Source of the DNA: Chitinophagaceae bacterium
GTDB taxonomy: Bacteria > Bacteroidota > Bacteroidia > Chitinophagales > Chitinophagaceae
DNA length: 59,724 bases
NCBI GenBank assembly: GCA_016720825.1
Contig: JADKJV010000016.1
Location: forward strand, 1 to 59,724
Direction of reading: 5' to 3'
Made by a program: the position numbers and the translations under genes. Positions 1 to 9,198 of the stretch are shown here, piece by piece. A model generated the notes under the pieces. It ran no database searches, was not told where the DNA came from, and worked only from the letters and a program-made list of their open reading frames with translations. The stretch's first letter is position 1. The number at the start of each line of letters is the position of its first letter.

Positions 1-25
1 ATCTCTGACCTCTAAAAGCTTGTAT

Positions 26-913
26 ATGAAAAATATTGCTGTAATCGGTGCCGGCACCATGGGTAATGGCATCGCACATGTATTTGCCCAAAACGGATTT
101 CATGTAACCATCATAGACGTATCCCTTTCCCAACTGGAACATGCGGTGGCCACCATTACCCGGAATCTTGACAGACAGGTGGCTAAAGGGGGGATTACGG
201 AAGAGCAGAAAAAAGCCACCCTGGCGAATATCGTGCTCGATTCCAGTTTTGTGGATGGGGTGAAAGATGCTGACCTGGTGGTGGAAGCCGCTTCAGAGAA
301 AATTGATGTCAAACTGGAGATTTTTGACAGGCTGGATAAGTTCTGCCCCAGAACAACGATCCTCGCCACCAATACTTCTTCTATTTCTATTTCTAAAATC
401 GCTTCAGCCACCGGCCGTGCGGATAAGGTGATCGGTATGCATTTCATGAACCCGGTACCGGTGATGAAACTGGTGGAGATCATAAACGGGTATGCCACTT
501 CACCGGAAGTAACCAGCCAGATTGTGGAACTGAGCAAACAACTCGGCAAGATTCCCTGCGTGGTGAATGATTACCCCGGCTTTATTGCCAACCGCATCCT
601 GATGCCCATGATCAATGAAGCGGTGTACAGTTTATTTGAAGGCGTTGCCGGTGTGGAAGAAATTGATACCGTGATGAAGCTGGGCATGGCCCATCCGATG
701 GGACCCTTGCAACTGGCCGATTTTATCGGTCTCGATGTTTGTCTTTCCATCCTGCAGGTCTTACAGGCCGGATTCGGCAATCCCAAATATGCGCCTTGTC
801 CGTTACTGGTGAATATGGTCACTGCCGGTAAACTCGGTGTAAAAAGCGGAGAGGGGTTCTATACGTATACTCCAGGCAGCAAGGAATTGGTAGTCAGTAA
901 GCGTTTTAAATGA
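26..913 (+). CDS. hbd: 3-hydroxybutyryl-CoA dehydrogenase
   Basis: NAD-dependent oxidation of 3-hydroxyacyl-CoA (3-hydroxybutyryl-CoA to acetoacetyl-CoA), a cytoplasmic beta-oxidation type step. The N-terminus has the dinucleotide-binding motif GAGTMGNG, the middle has the catalytic histidine region HFMNPVPVMKLVEII, and the C-terminal helical domain contains GFIANRILMPMINEA and HPMGPLQLADFIGLD. At 295 residues it matches the short, stand-alone 3HCDH family rather than the fused FadB type. ATG at 26 is chosen; a TTG two codons upstream is also open. It would act downstream of the glutaryl-CoA dehydrogenase encoded at 13.6 kb (glutaryl-CoA to crotonyl-CoA, then hydration), but no crotonase is in the window. 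Function is clear at family level; exact chain-length preference is not. Confidence 0.92.
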   Translation: MKNIAVIGAGTMGNGIAHVFAQNGFHVTIIDVSLSQLEHAVATITRNLDRQVAKGGITEEQKKATLANIVLDSSFVDGVKDADLVVEAASEKIDVKLEIFDRLDKFCPRTTILATNTSSISISKIASATGRADKVIGMHFMNPVPVMKLVEIINGYATSPEVTSQIVELSKQLGKIPCVVNDYPGFIANRILMPMINEAVYSLFEGVAGVEEIDTVMKLGMAHPMGPLQLADFIGLDVCLSILQVLQAGFGNPKYAPCPLLVNMVTAGKLGVKSGEGFYTYTPGSKELVVSKRFK

Positions 914-1025
914 CGCTGCTTAATTTTAAAAAGGAAATCCACAGGACTTTAGGGTTACAAAAATAGCATCGCTACGCCCTGCACTGCAGCAGTGAGTCAG
1001 GCATTCAGTGAGCCCTTTTGACTTT

Positions 1026-1667
1026 TTAATTTTTATTTTTAAAATCTCCCCGTTTCCAGGCTTGTATAAAATCCGCCCAGGCGGCCGGATTGAATATATT
1101 CTGCGGCGGCGTCTGCCCTGCATAAGTTGCTTTCGTGGCAATCCGGTTGAACTGGATCTTGGTCGCTTCACCACCATCACCGGGGATGGTTCGCATCAAG
1201 ATGCGGCGTTTGGTGGCACTGGTATTCTGGCGGGCTATTTCAATATCATCATCCGGAACTTTAGTATTCACAAAATCACGGGCAAACTGATCGGGGGTAG
1301 GGCGGGGCCTGATAATGGTTGCAGGCAGGTAAACGGTATCTACTACCATCAGCTGCACCACACTGAACTGGTTGCCTTCCAGGCTGCGGGGGATAGTTAC
1401 TGTTTTAGGCTTATACGTTACGTGCGAAAATTCAACCTGGTCGCCTTTCAGCACCACGATGGAGAACACGCCCTGGCTGTTCGTGATCGTTCCGCGGTTC
1501 TGGCCTTTCACCATCACACTCACGGCAGGTATGCCCACGAGACTGTCGGCGGTCATCACCACACCATACAATTGAACAACAGAATCACGGGAAGTTTCAA
1601 ACTGGGCTTTCAGGCCAGCAGGTATAAGCAGTCCCAGTAAAAAGGTAAAAAGCAGGATTTTCTTCAC
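1026..1667 (-). CDS. Secreted carboxypeptidase-regulatory-like domain protein
   Basis: Predicted exported protein of about 213 residues. A GTG start at 1667 puts a typical signal peptide (KKILLFTFLLGLLIPAGLKAQ) at the N-terminus; an ATG at 1757 is in frame but would add 30 unlikely residues and run into the divergent gene's promoter. Residues roughly 30 to 110 resemble the CarboxypepD_reg-like fold common in Bacteroidota (YGVVMTADSLVGIPAVSV, then GTITNSQGVFSI, then EFSHVTYKPK), the same module that begins TonB-dependent receptors, but no plug or barrel follows. The C-terminal half is basic and unassigned. It is convergent with the dehydrogenase upstream and divergent from mrp. Role unknown. 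Confidence 0.75.
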   Translation of the reverse strand: MKKILLFTFLLGLLIPAGLKAQFETSRDSVVQLYGVVMTADSLVGIPAVSVMVKGQNRGTITNSQGVFSIVVLKGDQVEFSHVTYKPKTVTIPRSLEGNQFSVVQLMVVDTVYLPATIIRPRPTPDQFARDFVNTKVPDDDIEIARQNTSATKRRILMRTIPGDGGEATKIQFNRIATKATYAGQTPPQNIFNPAAWADFIQAWKRGDFKNKN

Positions 1668-1726
1668 TTCGCCAAAAATAAAGACAAGTTGCTGATTTCG
1701 TAAATCAATTTGCCCCCGGTTCTGGT

Positions 1727-1734
1727 TAACTTTG
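1727..1734 (+). promoter_or_regulatory. TAnnTTTG core promoter box for mrp
   Basis: TAACTTTG fits the Bacteroidota -7 consensus TAnnTTTG and lies 34 nt before the mrp ATG. A TTTG lies upstream at only 14 nt spacing, so the -33 element is weak. Confidence 0.5.
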
Positions 1735-1768
1735 CCCTTCGTCCCCAGATTTAACAAATACTTGGAAA

Positions 1769-2865
1769 ATGACTACAGAAAAAATACTCGCAGCACTCAG
1801 CAATGTACAGGAACCCGACCTCGGAAAGGATCTCGTGACCCTGAATATGGTGAAGGATATTAAAGTGGAAGGCAACAACGTCTCATTCACGGTGGTATTA
1901 ACCACACCGGCCTGCCCGATGAAAGATATGATCCGCAACGCCTGTGTGAATGCCGTGAAGCTGCTGGTGAGTAAAGACGCCGTGGTGGAAGTGAATTTCA
2001 CATCCAACACCACCACCAAGCGTACCGACGAAGGCAAGATGCTCCCCAAAGTGAAGAATATTATCGCTGTCGTGAGTGGTAAAGGCGGTGTGGGTAAATC
2101 CACCGTATCCGCCAACCTGGCCCTGGCCCTGGCACAGGGTGGTGCGAAAGTGGGATTGATGGATGCAGATATTTATGGTCCCAGTGTACCCATCATGTTT
2201 GGTGTACGCGGACAGCGTCCCATGATGGTGGATGTAGGCCAGGAGCAACCCATGATTGCCCCGCTCGAACAATACGGCATCAAACTGATCAGTATCGGTT
2301 TGCTGGTAGACGAAAAAAATGCCGTGGTCTGGCGCGGCCCGATGGCCAGCAGCGCCATCCGCCAGTTTGTAACGGATGTATTTTGGGATGAACTGGATTA
2401 CCTGGTCGTAGATATGCCTCCCGGCACCGGTGATATCCACCTCACTTTAATGCAAACCGTTCCTGTAACCGGTGCTGTCATTGTAACCACCCCGCAGGAT
2501 GTGGCATTAATTGACGCCAAAAAAGCAATTGCCATGTTTGGACAGGCACAGCTCAATGTGCCCGTTATCGGTCTCGTAGAAAACATGAGTTACTTCACAC
2601 CGGCTGAACTCCCGGAAAACAAATACTACATCTTCGGTAAAGATGGCGGTAAACGACTCGCTGATGAATATGATATTCCGTTCCTTGGTCAAATCCCAAT
2701 CGTACAAGGTATACGCGAAGGGGGGGATGCGGGAGTGCCGGTGATGATGGGGAGCGATGAGATCACGAAAGCTGCTTTCCGTTCATTTGCGGCGTTTGTT
2801 GTTCGGAGTATTTCAATGCGGGAATGCGAATATCGGGGCGGGAGAAGATTGCGGCAACTGTGTAG
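1769..2865 (+). CDS. mrp: Mrp/NBP35-family iron-sulfur carrier ATPase (C-terminus frameshifted)
   Basis: P-loop ATPase that carries Fe-S clusters to apoproteins. Order of parts: an N-terminal MIP18/DUF59-like domain (residues 1-75, with TPACPMKDMI), then the deviant Walker A GKGGVGKST near residue 105, switch residues MDADIYGPS, then DMPPGTGDIHLT, and ENMSYF. The cluster-binding CxxC that many Mrp proteins carry after ENMSYF is missing here (TPAELPENKYY follows), as in several Bacteroidota members. After FAAFVVRSISMR the literal frame turns into a basic, unlike-anything tail that runs into an intergenic repeat. Removing one G near 2819 restores RNANIG, and removing one G near 2835 leads to a stop at 2863-2865, giving about 364 residues, the usual family length. 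I therefore end the gene at 2865 rather than at the literal stop at 2959. Confidence 0.9.
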
Positions 2866-2894
2866 GTTACTCGTTCCGCTTAAATTGTTTTTTT

Positions 2895-3045
2895 ACCACA
2901 GAGGACACAGAGTTTTGCACAGAGTACACAGTCAAGCAGCTAAAGCTGCTTTATTCTAAACCAGATTTCGTTCGAAATTTCAGTTTTGCGTAATAGAGCG
3001 CACGATTTCTGTGTCCTCTGTGCCGTACTCTGTGTACTCTGTGGT
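2895..3045. repeat. Nonamer inverted repeat (ACCACAGAG family), copy 1
   Basis: Left arm 2895-2912 (ACCACAGAGGACACAGAG) pairs with right arm 3028-3045 (CTCTGTGTACTCTGTGGT) with one mismatch; both arms continue as imperfect 9-nt repeats of CACAGAGNA type. The loop region holds a smaller palindrome GCAGCTAAAGCTGC at about 2936-2949. It fills most of the gap between mrp and the PaiB-like gene. Confidence 0.85.
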
Positions 3046-3166
3046 TTGCATTTTTATTACCTTTCCTCTCTAATTATAAGCCAGCTTTTGGATGCTTTCG
3101 GTTACAGGAAAGATGAAGCGAATAAAGTAAGAAAAAAACAAAAACAGTTACATAAACATTAACGGG

Positions 3167-3806
3167 ATGTATAACTATAACCACTATAAAGTGCATAATC
3201 GGGATGAGGTAATATCATTCATGGAATCAAATCCGTTTGTTACGCTCATATCAACCAGAATTTCTGGCCGGGTTGAACTCACCCAAGTACCGGTTCTGAT
3301 TACCCAAAGAGACGGGAAGTTATAGTATTAGCTGGTCATATCGCCCGGAAATCTGATCACCAGCTTGCTTTAGCCGAAAGCCCCGAAGCGCTTGTATTGT
3401 TTACAGGGCCGCATTGCTACGTAAGCGCAACTGGTACACAACGAATCCCCACATGGGTTCCACCTGGAATTACATGTCAGTACATGCCCGCGGCCCCGTT
3501 CGTTTTACCAGTGAGCAGGAACTGGTGGAGATTATGAAGCGGTTGTCGCTTCATTTTGAAAACGGGAATAAGGAATCAGTAACAGTATATGATAACCTGC
3601 CGGACGAGTATACAGAGAAAATGATAAAAGCCATTGTGGGTATAGAAATAGAAGTGACCGAGCTGGACAACGTTTGCAAAATCAGCCAGAACCGGGACGT
3701 GGTGAGCTTTGAAAATATCATCCGCGAATTGAAAAAGCAGGAGGGGGATGCCCTGAAAATCGCAGAAATCATGGAAGCCCGGAAATCCAGTATATTTCAG
3801 GTATGA
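3167..3806 (+). CDS. PaiB-like FMN-binding negative transcriptional regulator (two frame breaks)
   Basis: Resembles the PaiB family (flavin-reductase-like fold, known from Bacillus as a negative regulator of sporulation and protease genes). Three segments in different frames read as one protein: from ATG 3167, MYNYNHYKVHN and VTLISTRISGRVELTQVPVL up to a stop near 3325; then VLAGHIARKSDHQLAL and EALVLFTGPHCYVSA up to about 3428; then WYTTNPHMGSTWNYMSVHARG through the stop at 3806. The GH(I/M)AR and TWNY..VH motifs are the family's signature. One added T near 3323 and one added A near 3429 would restore about 213 residues, near family length. Either an assembly error or a genuine pseudogene; I favour error because neighbours show the same defect. 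The stop overlaps the next start (ATGA), so the two genes are probably co-transcribed. Confidence 0.75.
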
Positions 3807-4777
3807 AATTCCTCTCATTGACGGCATTCGCGGTATTGGTATTGGGTTGCAGTACGCCTAAGCAAACCGTGAGCGGTACACCAGACCCGACAACGGGTAA
3901 TGCAAAACCTATCCCAGGTAAAATTAAAGATAATTTTGATAAGGAAGGCCATCGCGGTTGCCGTGGCCTGATGCCCGAGAATACTATTCCCGCCATGCTC
4001 AAAGCGCTCGAGCTCGGGGTGACCACCCTGGAGATGGATGTCAGCTTCACCCGCGATATGAAAGCCATCCTTTCCCACGAGCCTTTCTTTAACCATGAAA
4101 TCACTACCAAGCCTGACGGCAGTTTTGTAACAGAAGCCGAAGAAAGGAATCTCAACATTTACCGCATGGATTATGCGGAAGTGCTGAAATATGATATCGG
4201 CATGAAGCCCCATCCGCGTTTTCCCCGCCAGCAAAAAATGCCGGCCGTAAAACCACTCCTCGCCGATGTGATCGACAGCGCAGAAGCCTATGCCAGCGAA
4301 CACCACCTCGCCAAACCACATTATAATATTGAAACCAAATCAGAAGCCTTTACTGATAACGTATACCACCCCGGCCCGGAAGTATTTGTCGATGCCATGA
4401 TGGCTGTAATCCTCTCCCGGAAAATCAGTGACCGCGTAATCATCCAGTCGTTTGATGTCCGCACGCTGCAATACATGCACCAGAAATTCCCCGGTGTGAA
4501 AACCGCCTTACTCATTGAAGACTTTGATAAAAAAGCAATCGAGCTTCAATTGCAGATACTGGGTTTCACCCCAACCATCTACAGTCCCGACTACAAACTG
4601 GTCAACCAGGAACTGGTGGAGAAGTGCCATGCTAAAAATATGCTGCTGGTGCCTTATACGGTGAATGATGTTAAAAAAATAAATGAGCTGAAGGCAATGG
4701 GGGTAGATGGGATAATAACGGATTATCCGGATTTGTTTGAAAAACCTGTTAAAGTCAAAATTCAAAATTCAAAGTAA
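3803..4777 (+). CDS. Lipoprotein glycerophosphodiester phosphodiesterase
   Basis: Hydrolyses glycerophosphodiesters to glycerol 3-phosphate and an alcohol. The N-terminus is a lipoprotein signal with lipobox VLGC, so the enzyme is probably anchored in the periplasm or outer membrane. The TIM-barrel GDPD motifs are present: GHRGCRGLMPENT (HRG, N-E), then TLEMDVSFTRD (E and D metal ligands), LSHEPFFN (catalytic His), and the C-terminal VDGIITDYPD. It overlaps the PaiB-like gene by 4 nt. The last residues, KVKIQNSK, are encoded by an (AAAATTC)n repeat, so the natural C-terminus has been replaced or extended by repeat DNA. About 324 residues, as expected for the family. Confidence 0.92.
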   Translation: MKFLSLTAFAVLVLGCSTPKQTVSGTPDPTTGNAKPIPGKIKDNFDKEGHRGCRGLMPENTIPAMLKALELGVTTLEMDVSFTRDMKAILSHEPFFNHEITTKPDGSFVTEAEERNLNIYRMDYAEVLKYDIGMKPHPRFPRQQKMPAVKPLLADVIDSAEAYASEHHLAKPHYNIETKSEAFTDNVYHPGPEVFVDAMMAVILSRKISDRVIIQSFDVRTLQYMHQKFPGVKTALLIEDFDKKAIELQLQILGFTPTIYSPDYKLVNQELVEKCHAKNMLLVPYTVNDVKKINELKAMGVDGIITDYPDLFEKPVKVKIQNSK

Positions 4778-4884
4778 AAAACAAAAACCCGCCTCAAAAC
4801 CTGAAAGTCAGGTCCCAGAACAGACCCTTTTTGGGTTACTTTGTTCTTTCCTTTGTGCTCTCTGTGAACTTAGTGGTAAAATCA
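4750..4884. repeat. AAAATTC heptad tail plus solo nonamer arm
   Basis: 4750-4786 is an (AAAATTC)n-like stretch that encodes the end of the phosphodiesterase. 4841-4881 is a single right arm of the CTTTGTG/CTCTGTG nonamer family ending in TTAGTGGTAAAA; I see no matching left arm. It sits between convergent genes. Confidence 0.7.
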
Positions 4885-4922
4885 AATCCGCTTCTAAATA
4901 AGGGTTGACACTTGACTCAGAT

Positions 4923-5909
4923 TCATCTCACTGCAGCATAATTCTTTGAGTACCAATAAGCTTTTCTCTGCTTTTCTTTCTCCAGTTTCATTTTACGAAC
5001 TAACTCGCCCGGTTCCTTTTCCCCAATGGAAACGGATAATCCGAACCCACACAAACTTTGTCCTCACCCACTGTATCTATCAGGAATGACAATGCCTTTT
5101 TATCATGCACCAACGCATCCGTCCAGAACTTGCCGAGGTATTGTTCCGGTGACACCGCATTATCCACTGCCACCAAATCCGGCCTCACATCAAATCCATG
5201 TTTGATCCTGCCGAGTGTATAAGGGAATGCCCCCCCGCCATGCGCAAATGCCACTCTCAGGTCAGGGAATTTTTCAAACACCCCGCCGAATATCATCGAA
5301 CAAATCGCTCTTGCCGTTTCCGCCGGCATACCCACCAGCCAGGGCAGCCAGTATTTTCCCATCTGTGTTTCTCCCATCATTTCCCAGGGATGTACAAAAA
5401 TGGCGGCACCCAGTTTTTTCCGCCGCTTCATAAAAAGGGAAAAGGGCAGGATCCGATAAATTCATTCCGTTGATATTCGACCCGATCTGCACACCCGGCA
5501 TTTTTAATTCCTGCCGGCAGCGTTCCAGTTCCTTTATGGCTAAGTCAATATCCTGCAAAGGCACCGTACCCAAACCGGTAAATCGTTTTGGCTGTCGGCT
5601 CACTGTTTCTGCAATATGATCATTAAAGAAACGGGACGTTTCATGTCCATCCGCCGCTTTGGCCCAGTAATTAAATAAAACAGGAATCGTAGATAAGACC
5701 TGCACATCCACCTCCGTCTCATCCATATCTTTCAACCGCGCCTCTTCTTTAAAACAATTCTCCTCCACCACCCGGAAAACTTTATCGGCTTTCATCATGC
5801 AAGCCTGGCAATTGCGGTGCTCCAGGTGGATGAACTCGCCGTAGCCGAACTTGTTTGTCCAGTTAGGCATTTTTTCCGGCATGATATGAGTGTGGATGTC
5901 AATTTTCAT
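4923..5909 (-). CDS. 2-amino-3-carboxymuconate-6-semialdehyde decarboxylase (two frame breaks)
   Basis: ACMSD: metal-dependent, O2-independent decarboxylase of the kynurenine pathway, converting ACMS to 2-aminomuconate semialdehyde and diverting it from quinolinate. The amidohydrolase fold is shown by HTH in the first residues (MKIDIHTHIMPEK), the metal-binding His in FVHPWEM, HGGGAFPY, and the Asp in GSDYPFPLG. In the literal sequence the frame breaks at an A6 run near 5415 (one A too many, between AAEK and LGAAIF) and at GGGG near 5025 (one G missing, after FPLG). Corrected, the protein reads on through EKEPGELVRKMK to a stop at 4923-4925, about 328 residues, the normal ACMSD size. Downstream of the dioxygenase gene on the same strand; a repeat-rich 179-nt gap separates them. 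Confidence 0.9.
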
Positions 5910-5913
5910 TGGT

Positions 5914-6086
5914 CTGAAAATTCAAAAAAGTTCAAAAATAAAAACACTAAAGCTCGAAGCGACTGAAAGTCAGTAAGTCAAAAGTAAAAATTCAAAAATC
6001 AAAACGCTAAAGTTTCGAAAATCCATGGTGTTCTGAAAATGCAGGAAAGGTCAGTTTAAAGATTTTGAATTTTGAATTTTGCACTT
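5914..6086. repeat. TCAAAA/TTTTGAA short-unit inverted repeats
   Basis: A-rich units (AAATTCAAAA, AGTCAAAAGT) at 5925-6000 face the reverse arm GATTTTGAATTTTGAATTTTGC at 6060-6081. The tract starts five bases from the ACMSD start codon and ends next to the dioxygenase stop codon, filling the whole gap between two co-directional genes. Confidence 0.7.
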
Positions 6087-6088
6087 TT

Positions 6089-6610
6089 TTACTTCTTACC
6101 CGGAGGCAACATTACACTTCCACACTTATCACAAGTCCGTTTCTCTTCATCTGAATAAAAACCTTCCATCACCGGCGGCAACTGTTTTACTATATCATGT
6201 ACCACCAGTTTTTCTTCGTATAACATATTGCCGCAATTCTCGCAGAACCAGAGGAAGCCGTCTTCTTCTTCTTTGCGGATTTTTTCTATGACCAGTCCGA
6301 CTGTGCCGGCCCCGCGCTGTGGTGAATGCGGTGTACGGGGTGGAAGCAGGAACATATCACCTTCTTTGATCGGGATATCTTTGGGCACACCGTCATCAAT
6401 TATTTTCAGGGTGATATCACCTTCGAGCTGGTAGTATAATTCTTCGGTCTCGTTATAATGGTAATCTTTCCGGGAGTTGGGTCCGCCCACAATCATCACA
6501 ATAAAATCTTCTGCATTTTTATACACACATTGATTGCCGACGGGCGGTTTCAGCAAATCGCGGTTTTCTTCAATCCATTTTTTGAGGTTAAAGGGGGCTA
6601 TGACTGACAT
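6089..6610 (-). CDS. 3-hydroxyanthranilate 3,4-dioxygenase
   Basis: Opens the ring of 3-hydroxyanthranilate to give ACMS, using non-haem Fe(II) and O2. The cupin core carries the metal ligands in DYHYNETEELYYQLEGD (His, Glu) and PRTPHSPQRG (His), and arginines for substrate binding. The C-terminus has two CxxC pairs (CENCG, CDKCG), the rubredoxin-like iron site typical of bacterial enzymes and absent from the animal ones. The start MSVIAPFNL at 6610 gives 173 residues, the family length; the longer open frame up to 6706 overlaps the divergent SDR and is not used. Its product is the substrate of the decarboxylase encoded next to it on the same strand. Confidence 0.96.
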   Translation of the reverse strand: MSVIAPFNLKKWIEENRDLLKPPVGNQCVYKNAEDFIVMIVGGPNSRKDYHYNETEELYYQLEGDITLKIIDDGVPKDIPIKEGDMFLLPPRTPHSPQRGAGTVGLVIEKIRKEEEDGFLWFCENCGNMLYEEKLVVHDIVKQLPPVMEGFYSDEEKRTCDKCGSVMLPPGKK

Positions 6611-6666
6611 AAAATACAGTTTAAGGTTTGAAGATAAGGGCAAAATGAAATTACAACTTTTTGCCG

Positions 6667-6674
6667 TAGGTTTG
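6667..6674 (+). promoter_or_regulatory. TAGGTTTG box 5 nt before SDR start
   Basis: Perfect TAnnTTTG match whose last base is five nucleotides before the ATG at 6680, so the transcript would start at or next to the start codon. No clear -33 TTTG. It lies in the divergent gap shared with the dioxygenase gene. Confidence 0.55.
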
Positions 6675-6679
6675 AATCC

Positions 6680-7465
6680 ATGAATTGTTCGCTGGAAGGT
6701 AAACACGCATTGGTTTGCGGCAGTACACAGGGTATCGGACTGGCTGCTGCAGAAGAACTGGCCCTGCTCGGTGCCAGTTGTACATTGATCGCCCGGAATG
6801 AAACGGCCTTGCAGGAAGCCATCCGTGAACTGGATACTTCACTGCGACAGGAACATGATTATATCGTGGCAGATTTTTCCCGTCCGGAGGAGCTCCGTGC
6901 TATTATCAACGAATATGTAAAGGATAAAAAAATACATATCCTGGTCAACAATACCGGCGGCCCGCCAGCCGGTCCCATTGCAGAAGCCGCAGAAGAAGAT
7001 TTCCTGAAAGCATTTAACCAGCACCTGGTCTGTAACCACATCCTGGTGAAAGCGGTTACACCTTCCATGAAAGCGGAAGGGTATGGCCGGATCATCAATG
7101 TGATTTCCACGTCGGTCAAAATCCCCCTGCGCAACCTGGGTGTATCCAATACCATCCGCGGTGCCGTGGCCAGCTGGGCTAAAACCATGGCCAACGAACT
7201 CGGACAATTTAATATTACAGTCAATAATGTGCTGCCCGGATTTACGTCCACCATGCGATTAACCACGCTGATGGAAAACCTGGCGAAAAAAGGGAATACA
7301 CTGGTTGAACTGGTGGAGAAAAACATGGTGGAAGAAGTGCCCATGAAAAGATTTGCCGCTGCATCGGAAATTGCGGCCGTGATCGCCTTCCTGGCCTCAC
7401 CGGCGGCATCTTATGTGAATGGCACCAGTATTCCTGTGGACGGTGGAAGAACCGGCAGTATCTGA
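6680..7465 (+). CDS. Atypical SDR oxidoreductase in the kynurenine cluster
   Basis: Short-chain dehydrogenase fold of 261 residues: cofactor motif GSTQGIG (replacing TGxxxGIG), LVNNTGGPPAG (NNAG variant), and C-terminal VNGTSIPVDGG. The catalytic Tyr-x3-Lys is not there: after the Ser/Thr-rich strand NVISTS, the expected Tyr and Lys positions hold Ser and Arg (GVSNTIRGAVASWAKTMANEL). It resembles the BKR-like SDR subgroup that lacks the standard tetrad. It starts 70 nt from the divergent dioxygenase and ends 13 nt before the aldehyde dehydrogenase, so it is almost certainly co-expressed with the pathway. Usual automatic names (3-oxoacyl-ACP reductase) are unlikely to describe its job here; a reductive step on a muconate intermediate is a possibility, discussed under findings. 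Confidence 0.85.
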   Translation: MNCSLEGKHALVCGSTQGIGLAAAEELALLGASCTLIARNETALQEAIRELDTSLRQEHDYIVADFSRPEELRAIINEYVKDKKIHILVNNTGGPPAGPIAEAAEEDFLKAFNQHLVCNHILVKAVTPSMKAEGYGRIINVISTSVKIPLRNLGVSNTIRGAVASWAKTMANELGQFNITVNNVLPGFTSTMRLTTLMENLAKKGNTLVELVEKNMVEEVPMKRFAAASEIAAVIAFLASPAASYVNGTSIPVDGGRTGSI

Positions 7466-7478
7466 TCCTTATATAAAC

Positions 7479-8935
7479 ATGAAACTTTCCATACCATATC
7501 ACCTGGAAAATTATATCGGCGGAAACCTCATCGCACCGCTGAGCGCCAAGTTCATCGATAACGTGAACCCCGCAACCGGTGAAGTGTACGGACAGATTCC
7601 GGACAGCAACGAAAAGGATATTGCCATTGCAGTGGCTGCTGCAGAAAAAGCATTTCCTGACTGGAGCCGCAGCAGTACCGAAACCCGCTTCCGGATTTTA
7701 AACCGCATTGCAGAACTCATTGATGAGAACCTGGATGAACTGGCTCTAGCAGAATCCAACGATAACGGCAAACCACTTTGGTTAAGTAAAAAAGTGGATA
7801 TCCCGCGCGCCTCATCCAATTTCAGGTTTTTTGCCACAGGCATCATGCATTTTGCGGCAGAATCGCATAGCATGACTGACAAAGCCGTGAATTATACACT
7901 GCGCCATCCATTGGGTGTTGTGGGTTGTATCAGTCCCTGGAATTTGCCCCTGTATTTATTCACCTGGAAAATTGCTCCGGCTCTTGCTGCAGGAAACTGT
8001 GTTATAGCCAAACCTTCCGAAGTAACACCCGTCACAGCATTCCTGCTCTCCCGTATTTGTATAGAAGCCGGTTTACCTGCCGGTGTTTTGAATATTGTAC
8101 ATGGTACCGGTCCGGGCGCCGGTGAAGCCATCGTTACACATCCTTCGGTGAAAGCCATTTCATTTACCGGCAGTACCCGGGCCGGGGAACGGATCGCATC
8201 GCTCGCCGCACCGAAGTTTAAAAAATTATCACTCGAGCTGGGCGGGAAAAATCCCAATATCATTTTCGCTGATTGCGACTGGGATAAAATGATGAAGACC
8301 ACCATCGAGTCTTCTTTTTCCAACCAGGGGGAAATTTGTCTCTGCGGCAGCCGCATACTCATTGAGGCTTCCGTGTATGATAAATTCAAAAAAGAATTTG
8401 TTGAAAGAACAAAAGCACTGTCAGTCGGCGATCCATTGCATGACGATTCAAAACAAGGCGCCATTGTCAGCAAAGTCCATTACGATAAAATCCTCGGCTG
8501 TATCCAAAAAGCAAAAGCCGAAGGCGGAACCCTCTTATGCGGCGGGGAAACCATTCACCCGGCCGGCCGATGTGAAAAAGGATATTTCATCAGTCCTGCC
8601 GTCATTGAAGGTCTCGGCCCCAACTGTGCCACCAACCAGGAAGAAATTTTCGGTCCCGTTGTCACCCTGCAATCATTCACCACAGAAGCAGAAGCATTGT
8701 CACTGGCTAACGCCACACAATACGGATTAGCCGCCACCATCTGGACACAGGACATCTCAAAAGCAAACCGGATCGCCGCGCAAGTCCAGTCCGGCATCAT
8801 CTGGATCAATTGCTGGCTGCTGCGTGATTTGAGAACCCTTTCGGCGGCGTGAAAAACAGCGGGGTTGGACGTGAAGGAGGGTGGGAGGCGTTGCGGTTTT
8901 TTACGGAAGCGAAAAACGTTTGCATACAGATATGA
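7479..8935 (+). CDS. 2-aminomuconate-6-semialdehyde dehydrogenase (one frame break)
   Basis: NAD-dependent aldehyde dehydrogenase (ALDH8A1/AmnC/NbaE-like) oxidising 2-aminomuconate semialdehyde to 2-aminomuconate. Visible: ISPWNLPLYLFTWK (Asn of the oxyanion hole), ITFTGST-type ISFTGSTRAG, ELGGKNPNI (general base Glu), NQGEICLCGSR (catalytic Cys), and EEIFGPVV. The literal frame stops at 8851 after INCWLLRDLRT; adding one C to the CCC run near 8835 gives RTPFGGVKNSGVGREGG and ends at 8933-8935, for 485 residues, the usual length. The pairing with the dioxygenase, decarboxylase and RidA genes supports the substrate assignment. The start ATG 7479 is 13 nt after the SDR stop. Confidence 0.93.
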
Positions 8936-9198
8936 GATATTAGATATCAGATATTAGATGAGCAGGATTAAACTTGGTATGTGTTTCAATTTTAAAAGTC
9001 AAAATTCAAAAGTCAAAAAAACCAAAAACCAAATTCCAAAACCCAAAATCCAAAACCCAAACCAAAAACTCTGTGAACTCTGTGCCTTACTCTGTGTAAT
9101 CTGTGGTAAAAAAACAAAATTCAAAAGTCAAAAAGCCCTTAGCTAAAAGCCAATAGCCAAAAGCCAATTGCCAAAATTCAAAAACTCAACATTCAACA
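8936..9198. repeat. Mixed short-unit repeats between ALDH and RidA genes
   Basis: Begins with TATCAGATATTAGAT direct repeats (8932-8958), continues with AAAATTC/CAAAAGT heptads (8990-9060), includes one nonamer right arm at 9069-9110 (9078-9107 matches 3016-3045 at 28 of 30 positions), and ends in further CAAAA/CCAAAA units up to the TTG start of the next gene at 9199. No gene is present. Confidence 0.75.

Noticed and set aside
2866..2993. Extended Mrp C-terminus or separate small gene
   Set aside because: Frame is out of register after RSISMR and reads through an intergenic inverted repeat.
2895..3045. Insertion sequence or transposon ends
   Set aside because: No transposase frame and no target duplication can be seen; the palindromes are too short and vary in unit word.
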